Assembly: GCF_016906995.1 (NCBI RefSeq)
Contig: NZ_JAFBBD010000002.1
Coordinates: forward strand, 209,667-273,666
From: Spongiibacter marinus
GTDB taxonomy: Bacteria; Pseudomonadota; Gammaproteobacteria; Pseudomonadales; Spongiibacteraceae
Direction of reading: 5' to 3'
Length of the DNA stretch: 64,000 nt
Numbering within the stretch: position 1 is the first letter of the stretch; each line of letters opens with the position of its first letter. Under the pieces are notes generated by a model. That model was not told where the DNA came from. It did not search any database and was given only the letters and a program-made list of their open reading frames with translations. Below are positions 40,001-49,549 of the stretch, in pieces. Made by a program: the position numbers and the translations under genes.

Positions 40001-40019
40001 GGTAATGAGAATGCTTTTT
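40001..40019 (+). promoter_or_regulatory. Probable Fur box upstream of TonB receptor 40121
   Basis: 13 of 19 positions match the Fur consensus (GGTAATGAGAATGCTTTTT), about 100 bp before the receptor start. It shares AATGAGAATG with the box near bfd. Confidence 0.55.
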
Positions 40020-40120
40020 ATTTGAGTTATTGCTTGCTATTATCCACCTCGAATTAGAACCTGCTAGGCCCACAAAGAGGGGCGGGCAGCATTGCCTATC
40101 GAGATTGGAGATACACCGAA

Positions 40121-42328
40121 ATGAAAAAAACGGCGCTAGCAATAGCAATAACGACCGTGCCGATGATGGCAGTTGGTGAGGTTATTGATACTAGGGGCTC
40201 CATTAATGATCAAAGTGAGGCTCGCGAAAATCTTAAAATAGAGCACGTCTCTATTATCGGTGAGCGCGTCGAAAAAGTAGCGGGCTCGGCATATGTGGTG
40301 GATGAGCTAGAGCTAGAAAAGTTTGAGTACTCAGATATACACCGCATGGTGAAACAGGTTCCAGGTGTCTATTTCCAGGAAGAAGATGGTTACGGTCTGC
40401 GCGCCAACATCGGTATTCGCGGCTCAGGTAGCGGTCGCAGTGGAAAAGTCACCCTCATGGAAGACGGTGTTTTGATCGCTCCCGCTCCCTATGCGGCTCC
40501 CGAAGCCTATTACTTCCCTACCAGTGGCAGAATGTCGGCTATTGAGGTGCTCAAGGGCCCTGAACTGCTCAGGTACGGTCCTTTCACTGTAGGAGGGGCG
40601 ATCAATCTAATTTCAACACCGATTCCTGAAGAGGCTGAAGGCTTTGTTAACGTTGAAATTGGCGAAAACAGTGCACAGAAGTCCCACGTCCATTACGGGG
40701 CAACGCAAGGTCAGTGGGGCTTCCTCCTTGAAAGCTATCAAGAAGAAACGCTCGGTTTCAAAGACATCGATCGTTCCAATCGCGACACTGGCTACGATAA
40801 AGAAGATTATGTTGCCAAACTTCGTTGGCGCAGTGCTGAAGGGGCCGAGCACCCGCAGCAGCTCGACCTAAAGCTGAACTATACGGAAGAGCAGTCGAAC
40901 GCGACATATTTAGGGGTGACCGACCAACAGTTTAAACGAGACCCTTTCCGTCGCTATGGACTCACCGAGCAGGATCAAATGAATACCCGTCAATCGGGTA
41001 TATCTATTAACTACAACATTGCGTTGAGCGAGTCTGTCGCATTCAACAGTATTGTATACCGCAACAATTTTGAGCGAAGCTGGTTCAAATTAGATCGCGT
41101 CGGGGGTGACAGCATATCGGCGCTGATAAGCAAGGCAAATGCGGGTGATGCTGCAGCCATTGGCATTTTAGAAGGTAGCCTGGACGTCGCGGATGTGCGC
41201 GTAAAAGACAATGCACGGGAGTACTTTGGGCGGGGTGTTCAGATCGAGCTGACCGGTCAATCTGAGGCAATGGGTGTTAGCCATGACTGGGTACTGGGTA
41301 TTCGTCGTCATGAGGACGAAGTCGACCGCTTCCAACCGACGACGGTCTTCAATCAGGTCAATGGTAGCTTGCAGTTTGACTCCATTATTCAGCCTAGCTC
41401 TAGCAATAACCGAGTAGGGGAGGCGGAAACTCTTTCTCTCTGGTTTGTTGATCGCATTACAATCGGTGATTTTGATGTGACAGCGTCAATTAGACGTGAG
41501 GATATCGACACCAAACAAACGCGTTACGGGGATCTCCAGCGCACAACGGTTGCTAGCCGACGCGACAATTCTGTCGATGAGATAATGGCGGGCTTGGGTG
41601 TTACCTATAGCTTGTCTGACAACTGGCAGATTTTGGCGGGTGTTCACGAAGGCTTTGCCCCTCCAGGAGGTGGTGCAAGCCGAGGCACTGGCGCAGAGGA
41701 AAGTGTGAACTACGAGTTTGGCGCTCGCTACCGCGCAGACCGCTTTTCTGCAGACGTGATTGCATTTTTCAGCGACTATGAAAATACCGTTAATAATTGC
41801 TCGGTTGCTAACCCATGTAGCAATGGCGCGAATTCAGGGACCGAGAGCTTTGGTGAGTCAGAAATTCAAGGCTTAGAGGTCAGTTTGCGCAGTGTGCTTG
41901 CGGAGGTGCGAGGCATTCAGGTGCCTCTTACAATGGCATATACCTACACTGATGCAGAAGTTACCCAGGATTCTGATACAGGCAGTGTTCTGAAGGGGGA
42001 CAACCTTCCTTACCTCCCTGAAAATGTATTGAACATTAGCGTGGGCGTCGAGGCCGAGGATGGCAAGAAGGCTTACTTATCAGCTAGCTACGTTGATGAG
42101 ATGTGTGTCGATAATCAATGTAATCGGAATGTCGATCAGCGATATCGCAGCACTGAGGACTATGTAACCGTTGATTTGGCTGCCAGTATGCCTATCGCTC
42201 AGGGTGTTGAGGTTTACACTCGAGTCGACAACTTGCTCGACGAGCAAGCCATTGTTGCGCGCAGTCCAGCTGGCGCTAGAGTCAATCTACCGCGCACCGC
42301 TTATGCGGGTATTCGTGTAAACTTCTGA
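40121..42328 (+). CDS. TonB-dependent siderophore or Fe-dicitrate type receptor (FecA-like)
   Basis: 735 residues. Signal peptide MKKTALAIAITTVPMMAVGEV, plug with VDELELEKFEYSDIHRMVKQVPGVYFQEEDGYGLRANIGIRGSG pattern (first part of FecA-like receptors), then PEAYYFPTSGRMSAIEVLKGPELLRYGPFTVGGAINLIS; barrel ends YAGIRVNF. A Fur box lies upstream, so iron-chelate uptake is likely. No permease is adjacent. A perfect terminator follows at 42353. Confidence 0.9.
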   Translation: MKKTALAIAITTVPMMAVGEVIDTRGSINDQSEARENLKIEHVSIIGERVEKVAGSAYVVDELELEKFEYSDIHRMVKQVPGVYFQEEDGYGLRANIGIRGSGSGRSGKVTLMEDGVLIAPAPYAAPEAYYFPTSGRMSAIEVLKGPELLRYGPFTVGGAINLISTPIPEEAEGFVNVEIGENSAQKSHVHYGATQGQWGFLLESYQEETLGFKDIDRSNRDTGYDKEDYVAKLRWRSAEGAEHPQQLDLKLNYTEEQSNATYLGVTDQQFKRDPFRRYGLTEQDQMNTRQSGISINYNIALSESVAFNSIVYRNNFERSWFKLDRVGGDSISALISKANAGDAAAIGILEGSLDVADVRVKDNAREYFGRGVQIELTGQSEAMGVSHDWVLGIRRHEDEVDRFQPTTVFNQVNGSLQFDSIIQPSSSNNRVGEAETLSLWFVDRITIGDFDVTASIRREDIDTKQTRYGDLQRTTVASRRDNSVDEIMAGLGVTYSLSDNWQILAGVHEGFAPPGGGASRGTGAEESVNYEFGARYRADRFSADVIAFFSDYENTVNNCSVANPCSNGANSGTESFGESEIQGLEVSLRSVLAEVRGIQVPLTMAYTYTDAEVTQDSDTGSVLKGDNLPYLPENVLNISVGVEAEDGKKAYLSASYVDEMCVDNQCNRNVDQRYRSTEDYVTVDLAASMPIAQGVEVYTRVDNLLDEQAIVARSPAGARVNLPRTAYAGIRVNF

Positions 42329-42352
42329 TCGCTCAAAGAGTGTGGATAAGTG

Positions 42353-42388
42353 TGCCGCGACAAGGGGAACTTTGTCGCGGCATTTTTA
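42353..42388 (+). terminator. Rho-independent terminator after FecA-like receptor
   Basis: Perfect 11-bp stem TGCCGCGACAA/TTGTCGCGGCA followed by TTTTTATTTG. Confidence 0.9.
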
Positions 42389-42569
42389 TTTGTGCTTTGA
42401 ATTTGGGGTAGCCGGATTTATCTGCGATGTTGCGTTGTCTTCATCGCGGGAGTTTGTAGGTTCGCGTCAGAAAAATCTTGGCTTTAAATACAAAGCGGAT
42501 AGGCGCTTCAGTCAATGGTTTGCAATAGCCGTGGTGCTAGTCTGATGGCCTTGTTCTGGAGACAGTATT

Positions 42570-43037
42570 ATGAATTCTGTATTGAAAATGTGGCGTAAAT
42601 TGTCAGCGTATCCCGGTGGCAAATTGGCTTTCTCTAAGGCGATATGCCTGAAAGCGCCTTACTTCTCTACGATCTCTCCGCGTTTTGAAGAGCTGGGCGT
42701 TGGCTATGGCGTTGTGCGTATTCGTGAGCGTCGCTCTATTCACAATCACATTGGCACGGTTCATGCGATCGCGCTTTGTAACCTGGCCGAAGTCGTTGGC
42801 GGCATCACCGCTGAAGTCTCTATGCCCAATGGTATGCGTTGGATCCCCGCCGGAATGACGGTACGTTATTTAAAGCCTGCGAAAGGGGTGCTGCGCGGCT
42901 ACGCGAGTATGCGCGAGATAGAGGTGGGTGAAAAAGGTGAAGTACCTGTGCAGGTCGAGGTAAAAGAAGAAGATGGTACGGTCGTCTTCACCGCTGAGAT
43001 CGGCATGCATGTGTCGCCGGTGAAGCCGAAGAGTTAA
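42570..43037 (+). CDS. DUF4442 hot-dog fold protein (thioesterase-like)
   Basis: 155 residues. DUF4442 segments RERRSIHNHIGTVHAIALCN and PAGMTVRYLKPAKG, YASMREIE, fit a hot-dog fold like acyl-CoA thioesterases. Substrate unassigned. RBS CTGGAGA. It lies between the FecA-like receptor and bfr; the same place in Pseudomonas holds a small gene (from memory). Confidence 0.8.
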   Translation: MNSVLKMWRKLSAYPGGKLAFSKAICLKAPYFSTISPRFEELGVGYGVVRIRERRSIHNHIGTVHAIALCNLAEVVGGITAEVSMPNGMRWIPAGMTVRYLKPAKGVLRGYASMREIEVGEKGEVPVQVEVKEEDGTVVFTAEIGMHVSPVKPKS

Positions 43038-43046
43038 CGCGCAAAA

Positions 43047-43078
43047 AAAAAGCCCACTCCAATAAGGAACGGGCCATT
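43047..43078 (-). terminator. Rho-independent terminator of bfr
   Basis: Minus strand GCCCGTTCC/GGAGTGGGC stem with a TTTTTTTTT run, after the bfr stop; may also serve the DUF4442 gene. Confidence 0.75.
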
Positions 43079-43104
43079 CTTTCTTTGCGGTGTGACTTGG
43101 CGGC

Positions 43105-43587
43105 TTATGAGTCGCCAAGGCCGCCCATAACGGATTGCTGGTAGTTTTGGATGCCCACTTTCTCGATAAGGCCCAGTTGCGTTTCCAGCCAGTCGATATG
43201 CTCTTCCTCAGACTCCAGGATTTCCTCAAGCAGCTCTCGGCTGCCGAAGTCTCCAACTGATTCGCAGTATTTAATACCTTCTTTCAGGTCTGGTACGGCT
43301 TTCAGCTCCAGGCTGAGGTCGCACTCGAGCATTTCCTTGGTGTTTTCGCCGATCATCAGCTTGCCAAGGTCTTGCAGGTTGGGGATGCCTTCCAAAAATA
43401 AAATACGCTTGATCAGCTTGTCAGCGTGTTTCATTTCGTCGATGGATTCATGGTATTCGTGCTCGCCGAGCTCTTTCAGGCCCCAGTCCTCGTACATGCG
43501 CGCATGCAGAAAATACTGGTTGATGGCGACCAGTTCGTTGCCAAGTGCCTTATTGAGATGGGCGATAACCTGAGCGTCACCTTTCAT
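43105..43587 (-). CDS. bfr: Bacterioferritin
   Basis: 160 residues. Four-helix ferritin: ferroxidase ligands E18, ...[15 protein letters not shown] with E51 and H54, heme ligand M52, and [13 protein letters not shown]. Stores iron in 24-mer shells; Bfd gene lies 135 bp upstream on the same strand. Confidence 0.96.
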   Translation of the reverse strand: MKGDAQVIAHLNKALGNELVAINQYFLHARMYEDWGLKELGEHEYHESIDEMKHADKLIKRILFLEGIPNLQDLGKLMIGENTKEMLECDLSLELKAVPDLKEGIKYCESVGDFGSRELLEEILESEEEHIDWLETQLGLIEKVGIQNYQQSVMGGLGDS

Positions 43588-43722
43588 TGCTGTGTCCTTA
43601 ATTAACGTGGCGTATGAATAGCCAATAGTGTGGACGCGCTATGGGGGTGAGTCAAGCTAAGTTGTTGATTTTAAATGGTATCTTAGAAGGGTAAAGCCAA
43701 TCGTTCTCAATTGCTTTTCGGC

Positions 43723-43920
43723 TTAGGCGACGGCGTAACAGAGGGATTCGTCATAGTTGCTGAGATGGGCGTCAAAAACGCTGCGAGCCAGGGAACCGCA
43801 CTTTCCGCACTGGCTGGCGAGGTCAAGTTCACGGCGTAATTCACGGAAGCTGCTGGTGCCATTGTCCATCGCTTCTCGAATTTGTGTATCGGTAATGCCT
43901 TTGCAGAGACAAACGTACAT
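43723..43920 (-). CDS. bfd: Bacterioferritin-associated ferredoxin
   Basis: 65 residues. C4-x-C6 and C38-x2-C41 coordinate a [2Fe-2S] cluster (MYVCLC ... SQCGKCG). Bfd reduces the heme of bacterioferritin to release Fe(II). A Fur box lies 50 bp upstream, so it is induced under iron starvation. Confidence 0.94.
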   Translation of the reverse strand: MYVCLCKGITDTQIREAMDNGTSSFRELRRELDLASQCGKCGSLARSVFDAHLSNYDESLCYAVA

Positions 43921-43969
43921 GTTGCTGGAACCTGTGTGGTGTCGTTGTGTTCAGGATTCTAAAGTTAAT

Positions 43970-43988
43970 GAAAATGAGAATGCTTGTC
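43970..43988 (-). promoter_or_regulatory. Fur box upstream of bfd
   Basis: 14 of 19 positions match the Fur consensus when read on the plus strand (GAAAATGAGAATGCTTGTC). About 50 bp from the bfd start. Confidence 0.7.
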
Positions 43989-44155
43989 AATTGTCTTTTT
44001 GGTATTTTTAGTCGGTATTGCCATAGTTGCAGGCTATGGGGGCGATTAGAATTTTCAATGGGATTGGTTTGTGACGGCGTGTATGATTGCCGGTCTACTC
44101 CTTTTTAAGAGTGCGTGATTGCACTGTCTAATGAAAACAACCGGAGGTAAACATC

Positions 44156-44758
44156 ATGGGTGTACTCGTAGGTAAACCAGCTCCTGACTTCACATGTGCG
44201 GCAGTACTTGGCAACGGCGAGATCGTTGATGAGTTCACGCTTAGCGAAGCGGCTAAAGGCAAATACGCGGTTCTGTTCTTCTACCCGCTGGATTTCACCT
44301 TTGTCTGCCCTTCAGAGCTGATCGCTCTGGATCACCGTATGGACAAATTCCGCGAGCTGGGTGTTGAGGTGATCAGTGTATCGATCGACTCTCAATTCAC
44401 TCACAACGCTTGGCGCAACACTGCCATCAAAGATGGCGGCATCGGTCCTGTAACCTACACCATGGCTGCTGACGTGCGTCACGACATTTGCCGTGCATAT
44501 GACGTTGAAGCTGAAGGTGGCGTGGCATTCCGCGGCGCGTTCCTGATCGACAAAGAAGGCATGGTTCGCTCTCAGCTGGTTAACGATCTTCCTCTCGGCC
44601 GTAACGTCGATGAGCTGGTGCGTTTGGTTGAGGCACTGCAATTCCACGAAGAGCACGGCGAAGTTTGCCCTGCTGGCTGGAATAAAGGCGACAAAGGTAT
44701 GGACGCATCACCGACTGGTGTAGCGGCTTACCTGTCAGAGAACTCTGACAAGCTGTAA
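44156..44758 (+). CDS. 2-Cys peroxiredoxin (AhpC/Tsa/Prx type)
   Basis: 200 residues. Peroxidatic C51 in FTFVCPSELIALDHRM, resolving Cys in GEVCPAGWNKG (about C172). Reduces H2O2 and organic peroxides through thioredoxin. Strong GGAGGT ribosome site. Intrinsic terminator at 44795. Confidence 0.95.
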   Translation: MGVLVGKPAPDFTCAAVLGNGEIVDEFTLSEAAKGKYAVLFFYPLDFTFVCPSELIALDHRMDKFRELGVEVISVSIDSQFTHNAWRNTAIKDGGIGPVTYTMAADVRHDICRAYDVEAEGGVAFRGAFLIDKEGMVRSQLVNDLPLGRNVDELVRLVEALQFHEEHGEVCPAGWNKGDKGMDASPTGVAAYLSENSDKL

Positions 44759-44794
44759 TACAGCGACTTTGCGGCGCGAGCCGCAAGTTCCGAT

Positions 44795-44831
44795 AAAAAG
44801 CCCGATGACCGCAAGGTGATCGGGCTTTTTT
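44795..44831 (+). terminator. Rho-independent terminator after the peroxiredoxin
   Basis: GCCCGATGACC/GGTGATCGGGC stem (one mismatch) with flanking A- and T-runs. Confidence 0.9.
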
Positions 44832-44950
44832 GTGGGTGACTGTCCTGGTGACGAGGGTGTAAGCGCGTGTACAGGACGCCCGCGCTAAATGCTGTTGTGG
44901 CGACGGAGTGGTGAGGTGAGGGGGCGCGGGAGGCGTTTCCGCCAGATACA

Positions 44951-44975
44951 AAAAACCCCACCGAAGTGGGGTTTT
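44951..44975 (-). terminator. Rho-independent terminator of sodB
   Basis: AAAACCCCAC-CGAA-GTGGGGTTTT stem-loop, 23 bp after the sodB stop. Confidence 0.85.
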
Positions 44976-44997
44976 GCAACACGCAGTGTCGCGGGGA

Positions 44998-45582
44998 TTA
45001 GGCTGCGAAGTTAGCGGCAGCAAATTCCCAGTTCACCAAGTTCCAGAAGCCTTCAAGGTACTTGGGACGCGCATTGCGGTAGTCGATGTAGTAGGCGTGC
45101 TCCCAAACATCGGCGGTGAACAATGGCGTTTGACCGTCGCGAGCGATAGGGGTGTCAGCGTCGTCGGTGTTAACGATTTCCAGGCTGCCATCGCTGTTTT
45201 TTACCAGCCAGGTCCAGCCAGAGCCGAAGTTGCCGACCGCGCTAGCGTTAAAAGCGGCTTTGAACTCGTCGAAGGAGCCAAACTTAGCGTCGATGGCTGC
45301 TGCCAGCTCGCCAGTGGGTGCGCCGCCGCCATTGGGGCTCAGGCTGTTCCAGTAGAAAGTGTGGTTCCAAACCTGGGCTGCTTGGTTGAACAGGCCGCCA
45401 CTTGCCGATTTGATGATTTCTTCCAGTGACTTGCCTTCGTTGTCGGTACCGGCCGTCAGTTCGTTCAGCTTGGTCACGTAGGCGTTGTGGTGTTTGCCGT
45501 GATGAAAGTCCAGAGTCTCCGCTGAAATGTGGGGCTCAAGTGCGTTTTTGTCGTAAGGCAGTGCAGGTAATTCAAAAGCCAT
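44998..45582 (-). CDS. sodB: Superoxide dismutase (Fe type)
   Basis: 194 residues. [19 protein letters not shown]27 in [32 protein letters not shown] and [19 protein letters not shown]. FeSOD-type glycine-rich loop [10 protein letters not shown]. Converts superoxide to H2O2 and O2 in the cytoplasm, before the peroxiredoxin next door. Confidence 0.96.
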   Translation of the reverse strand: MAFELPALPYDKNALEPHISAETLDFHHGKHHNAYVTKLNELTAGTDNEGKSLEEIIKSASGGLFNQAAQVWNHTFYWNSLSPNGGGAPTGELAAAIDAKFGSFDEFKAAFNASAVGNFGSGWTWLVKNSDGSLEIVNTDDADTPIARDGQTPLFTADVWEHAYYIDYRNARPKYLEGFWNLVNWEFAAANFAA

Positions 45583-45694
45583 GTGGGTCTCTCCTGACGT
45601 TTAGTGGGTGTTTACGGTGTCGAGGGCGTATTTTCGCCCGCGTTATCTCTACGGTGTTGGACGCCGATCTGTGCCGGAGTTCCAATAACTTAAT

Positions 45695-46321
45695 TTATGT
45701 CCAGCGCCAGCCGCCAAGGTCTTGCCAGCGGTTAACGATCTGGCAAAACAATTCTGCGGTTTTTTCCGCGTCGTACGCGGCGCTGTGCGCTTCATTGTTG
45801 TCAAACTCAATATCGGCCAGTTGGCAGGCCCGGGCCAGTACTGTGTGTCCGTATGCCAGGCCTGACAAGCTAGCCGTATCCATCACCGAAAACGGGTGGA
45901 AAGGGTTGCGTTTTATGCCGCAGCGGTTAATCGCGGCCATTACAAACCCCAGGTCAAAGTGGGCGTTGTGTCCCACCAGTACTGCGCGTGTGCAGTCGTG
46001 GGCTTTAACTTGCTGACGGATTTTCTTCAGCAGCTCGCCCATCACAGTGACTTCTTTTTCGGCTTGTCGGTCAGGGTGATGGGGGTCGATACCGGTAAAT
46101 TCAAGGGCGGCGGTCTCTAAATTCGCGCCTTCGAAGGGTTCGATGTTGTAGCTGAGTGTCTCATCGGGCTCGAGGTTGCCCGCGTCATCCATTCTTAGCA
46201 GGGTGGCAGCAATTTCCAAGATACCGTCGGTGTGACAATTGAAACCGCCGGTTTCAACGTCAATAACGACAGGCAGAAACCCGCGAAATCGCTGTGCAAT
46301 CAAGCTTTTATCGCCATTCAT
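45695..46321 (-). CDS. rnt: Ribonuclease T
   Basis: 208 residues. DEDDh exonuclease: VIDVETGGFN with the first D-x-E, HNAHFDLGFVM and HSAAYDAEKTAELF. Trims tRNA and other stable RNA 3' ends. Starts 4 bp after the pyrC stop; same strand, probable operon. Confidence 0.94.
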   Translation of the reverse strand: MNGDKSLIAQRFRGFLPVVIDVETGGFNCHTDGILEIAATLLRMDDAGNLEPDETLSYNIEPFEGANLETAALEFTGIDPHHPDRQAEKEVTVMGELLKKIRQQVKAHDCTRAVLVGHNAHFDLGFVMAAINRCGIKRNPFHPFSVMDTASLSGLAYGHTVLARACQLADIEFDNNEAHSAAYDAEKTAELFCQIVNRWQDLGGWRWT

Positions 46322-46324
46322 TAC

Positions 46325-47359
46325 TTAAGCTACCTGCCAGCGCAGGGTTTCTCCGGCGCGGAGCGGACGTACCGTATCGTCCCCCAATGGCAGTGCCTCA
46401 GGGGCTTGCCAGTCGGCTTTTTGTAAGGTGATTTGATCCTGGTTGCGGGGTAGACCATAGAAGTCCGGGCCGTGGAAGCTTGCAAAGGCCTCTAGCTTAT
46501 CCAGTGCACCGGCTGCCTCGAACGCTTCCGCGTACATCTCTATGGCCGCGTAGGCGGTATAGCAACCGGCACAGCCGCAATCGGCCTCTTTGCGATGGCG
46601 GCCGTGGGGGGCGGAGTCGGTGCCGAGGAAAAATTTCGGGCTGCCCGAGGTTGCCGCCGCAATAAGCGCCTGTTGGTGGCGGTTGCGCTTCAAAATGGGC
46701 AAGCAGTAATAGTGCGGGCGAATGCCGCCGGCAAGCATGTCGTTGCGATTGTAGAGCAAATGGTGGGCGGTAATTGTTGCGGCGACGTTCTCGCCGGCAT
46801 TGGCGACGAATTCGGCGGCATCGGCGGTGGTAATGTGCTCCAGAACGACTTTCAGCGAGGGAAAGGCGGCGACAATACGTTTGAGGTGGCGCTCTATAAA
46901 TTCTGCTTCGCGGTCGAAGATGTCGATATCGGCATCGGTGACTTCGCCATGGACCAGCAGTGGCATACCCTGCTTCGCCATTTCATCCAGCACCGGCCAC
47001 AGGCCATCGACGTCGGTGACGCCAGCGTCGGAGTTGGTTGTGGCGCCCGCGGGATATAGCTTCGCCGCATAAACCAGGCCAGATGCCTTGGCCTCGGCAA
47101 TATCGGCTGGCTGGGTACGGTCTGTAAGGTAGAGCACCATTAGTGGGGTGAAGCTCGCTCGCTCGGCAGGTATCGCTGCGAGAATGCGCTCGTGATAGGC
47201 GCGTGCTTCATCGAGCTTGCGAACCGGCGGGGTAAGATTCGGCATCACAATGGCGCGGCCAAAATAGCGGCTCGCGTCACTAACTGTCTGTGTCAGGGCA
47301 TCGCCATCGCGCAGGTGGATATGCCAATCATCGGGGCGGGTAATGTGCAGGGTTTGCAT
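46325..47359 (-). CDS. pyrC: Dihydroorotase
   Basis: 344 residues from ATG 47359, the family length; a longer frame to 47830 overlaps the kinase-like gene and was rejected. Metal ligands H13-x-H15 ([10 protein letters not shown]), carbamylated Lys in [21 protein letters not shown] and the catalytic Asp in GTDSAPHGR. It closes carbamoyl-aspartate to dihydroorotate. Confidence 0.95.
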   Translation of the reverse strand: MQTLHITRPDDWHIHLRDGDALTQTVSDASRYFGRAIVMPNLTPPVRKLDEARAYHERILAAIPAERASFTPLMVLYLTDRTQPADIAEAKASGLVYAAKLYPAGATTNSDAGVTDVDGLWPVLDEMAKQGMPLLVHGEVTDADIDIFDREAEFIERHLKRIVAAFPSLKVVLEHITTADAAEFVANAGENVAATITAHHLLYNRNDMLAGGIRPHYYCLPILKRNRHQQALIAAATSGSPKFFLGTDSAPHGRHRKEADCGCAGCYTAYAAIEMYAEAFEAAGALDKLEAFASFHGPDFYGLPRNQDQITLQKADWQAPEALPLGDDTVRPLRAGETLRWQVA

Positions 47360-47504
47360 GCTTGAGCCTGTGCTGTGTAGAGCCGAAATGCTACAGGATT
47401 CAGGGGCTTGATTAAAGTCACTGCGGGGCAACAGCGCTTTGTTTTGCGTGTGCTTCGCGCTCTGTGGCACTCTAGATAGCAGATTAGTAGCGGTAGCGAG
47501 TTCA

Positions 47505-48035
47505 GTGATCAATTCCCTTAGTCTTATTGGTATGCCCGCCTGTGGTAAGTCCACGCTTGGGCGGCATATAGCCCGGCGCACCGGGTTGAGGTTTGTGGAT
47601 GGCGATCGGCTTATCGAGCAGCGTGAAGGCCAGACACTGGCGCAGTTGCTAGCGCAAAGAGGGTATTTAGGCCTGCGTGAAGCCGAGGAGCGTGCATTAT
47701 TGGCGGAGGATTTTTCCGGGGTGGTGCTCGCAACCGGCGGAAGCGCCGTATACAGCCAGCCGGTGATGAAGAAACTGCACCGTCTGGGGCCTGTGGTCTT
47801 TATTGATGTTACAGAGAGCGAACTGGCCAAGCGGCTGGGGAATTTTGCCGAGCGCGGCGTTGCCTGTGCACCGGGAACAGATTTATCGGCCCTTTACGCC
47901 GAACGCCAGCCCTTATATGAACGCGAGGCCGATGTGCGCGTGGCGGCGCTGGACCGGGGCGAGCAGCAGCTGGCGGAAGAAATTTTGCTGGCAGCGGCCG
48001 AATGGCAACAACGCCAGAGCGACACCAAAGAATAA
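47505..48035 (+). CDS. Shikimate kinase-like protein (diverged)
   Basis: 176 residues from GTG 47505; the longer frame from 47439 overlaps the pyrC promoter. Walker [26 protein letters not shown] (Arg of the shikimate site kept), then ATGGSAV where classic AroK has TGGG, and QPLYEREAD. The normally Arg-rich lid is replaced by RGVACAPG. It may be a diverged AroK paralogue or a related small-molecule kinase. The next gene starts 10 bp downstream. Confidence 0.7.
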   Translation: MINSLSLIGMPACGKSTLGRHIARRTGLRFVDGDRLIEQREGQTLAQLLAQRGYLGLREAEERALLAEDFSGVVLATGGSAVYSQPVMKKLHRLGPVVFIDVTESELAKRLGNFAERGVACAPGTDLSALYAERQPLYEREADVRVAALDRGEQQLAEEILLAAAEWQQRQSDTKE

Positions 48036-48045
48036 GGAGGGGCGG

Positions 48046-48543
48046 ATGCCCATCAAGCGACATACCTGTATTGAAATATGCAAGGAAGATCTGAAGTTTT
48101 CCGGCGCCCACTTTACTATCTTTTCGGCGACCGACCGCGAGCGGCTGCACGGCCATAATTTTCGGGTTAGCCTCGACCTGACCGCGGAGGTGGGTGAGGA
48201 CGGTATGTGCTTTAGCTATGTGGAGATTAAAAAACGTCTGCGCAAGCTGTGCGCAGAGTTAGATGAGTACACGCTGCTGCCCGCGCAGTCGCCGTATATG
48301 CGGGTTGAGGAACAGGGCAAGTACTATCGCGCCGAATTTAACGGTGAGGAATTGCTGTTTTTAAAGGCCGACACCTTACTGCTGCCATTGCGCAACACCA
48401 CGGTTGAAGAGTTTGCTCGCTATGTGCTGGAGCGCCTGCTCGACGACGCCCCTTTCATTGATGGCAATGAGATCAGCGAGTTGGTGATGAAGGTTTCCTC
48501 GGGCCCGGGTCAGTGGGGCTCTGCAAGCTGGACTCGCGATTGA
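48046..48543 (+). CDS. PTPS-III type 6-pyruvoyl-tetrahydropterin synthase homologue
   Basis: 165 residues from ATG 48046 with AAGGAGGGG; longer frame rejected. T-fold zinc ligands H22, H35 and H37. The catalytic Cys of QueD (CX3HGH) is absent; instead E32-R-L-H35-G-H37 matches EX2HGH, the motif of PTPS-III. As I recall that class turns dihydroneopterin triphosphate into 6-hydroxymethyl-dihydropterin, replacing FolB in folate synthesis. folE lies 7 kb away. The SDR gene follows after 27 bp. Confidence 0.8.
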   Translation: MPIKRHTCIEICKEDLKFSGAHFTIFSATDRERLHGHNFRVSLDLTAEVGEDGMCFSYVEIKKRLRKLCAELDEYTLLPAQSPYMRVEEQGKYYRAEFNGEELLFLKADTLLLPLRNTTVEEFARYVLERLLDDAPFIDGNEISELVMKVSSGPGQWGSASWTRD

Positions 48544-48570
48544 TTCGGCGACTGTGAATGGAAAGGTATT

Positions 48571-49278
48571 GTGAATAAATTAGTAGTAATCAGTGGTGGA
48601 AGCCAGGGCATAGGCCGCGCGACAGTGGAGCGCTTTTTGGCGGAAGGGTACCGGGTAATCAACCTGTCGCGGCGGTCGCTGGACATTGAGGGCGTTCTCC
48701 AGTTGTCGGTGGACATGGGGCGCATCGATTGGCTAGAGGGTATGGCCGCGGAGGCGCTCAGTATTGCTGCAGAAAGTGCCGACGAAATCGTGTTGATCCA
48801 CAATGCTGCGCGGCAAGACAGCGATACCGTTGCCACGCTAGCCGCCGAGAATTTTGCCGCGGTACTGCAGATCAATTTGGTCGCTCCGCAGCAGCTCAAT
48901 GCCGTGCTGATTCCCTATATGAAACCGGGGTCATCAATTTTGTATGTGGGGTCAACCCTCGCTGAAAAAGCCGTGCGCGGCTGCGCTTCCTACGTGGCCA
49001 GTAAACATGGTCTGGTGGGGCTGATGCGAGCAACGGTGCAGGACTTGGCCGGCACCGGTATCCACAGTGCCTGTGTTTGTCCCGGTTTTACCGATACCGC
49101 CATGCTGCGCGGGCACATCAACAACGACCCAGAGGTGATTGCCGCAATCACCGCCAATGTGTCGGCTGGGCGCTTGATAGATCCACAAGAAATCGCCGAT
49201 ACCTTGTATTTTTGTGCGCGCTCTCCGGTGATTAGTGGCGCGGTAATCCATGCCAATCTCGGTCAAATAGAACACTAG
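48571..49278 (+). CDS. Short-chain dehydrogenase/reductase
   Basis: 235 residues, classical SDR. Cofactor loop SGGSQGIG, LSRRS favouring NADP, INLVAP, active site S in VGSTLAEKA and YVASKHG with Y-x3-K. Next to a PTPS-III gene, so a pterin or sepiapterin-like reductase role is possible, but substrate is unknown. Hairpin at 49290. Confidence 0.88.
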   Translation: MNKLVVISGGSQGIGRATVERFLAEGYRVINLSRRSLDIEGVLQLSVDMGRIDWLEGMAAEALSIAAESADEIVLIHNAARQDSDTVATLAAENFAAVLQINLVAPQQLNAVLIPYMKPGSSILYVGSTLAEKAVRGCASYVASKHGLVGLMRATVQDLAGTGIHSACVCPGFTDTAMLRGHINNDPEVIAAITANVSAGRLIDPQEIADTLYFCARSPVISGAVIHANLGQIEH

Positions 49279-49289
49279 CATTCCTCCGC

Positions 49290-49310
49290 CCGCAGTAAAT
49301 TTTACTGCGG
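49290..49310 (+). terminator. Hairpin after SDR gene
   Basis: CCGCAGTAAA/TTTACTGCGG nearly perfect 21-bp palindrome 12 bp after the stop; no T-run directly behind. Confidence 0.55.
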
Positions 49311-49549
49311 CACTTTCCCTGCGTTTTTACGGTCTACACTAGTTGTAGGCCGAGCGTTTTCCCAAGCACTCTATTGGCACATGCACTAGCCACACTTCGG
49401 TAATCGCGTAGTCTTTTTTTGTGGATCGAAGTAGATGATCTCTGCGTAGCAGAGTAGAGTGAAGACGCATACACATGAAACTGTCGTCGCGCTACATCGC
49501 GAGTGGAATGTCAGCGACGTGGCGTTAACGCAGAAAGGAGATTGCACCG

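Noticed and set aside
42342..42545. 67-codon plus-strand ORF after the FecA-like receptor
   Set aside because: It runs through the terminator hairpin and has no family or strong ribosome site.
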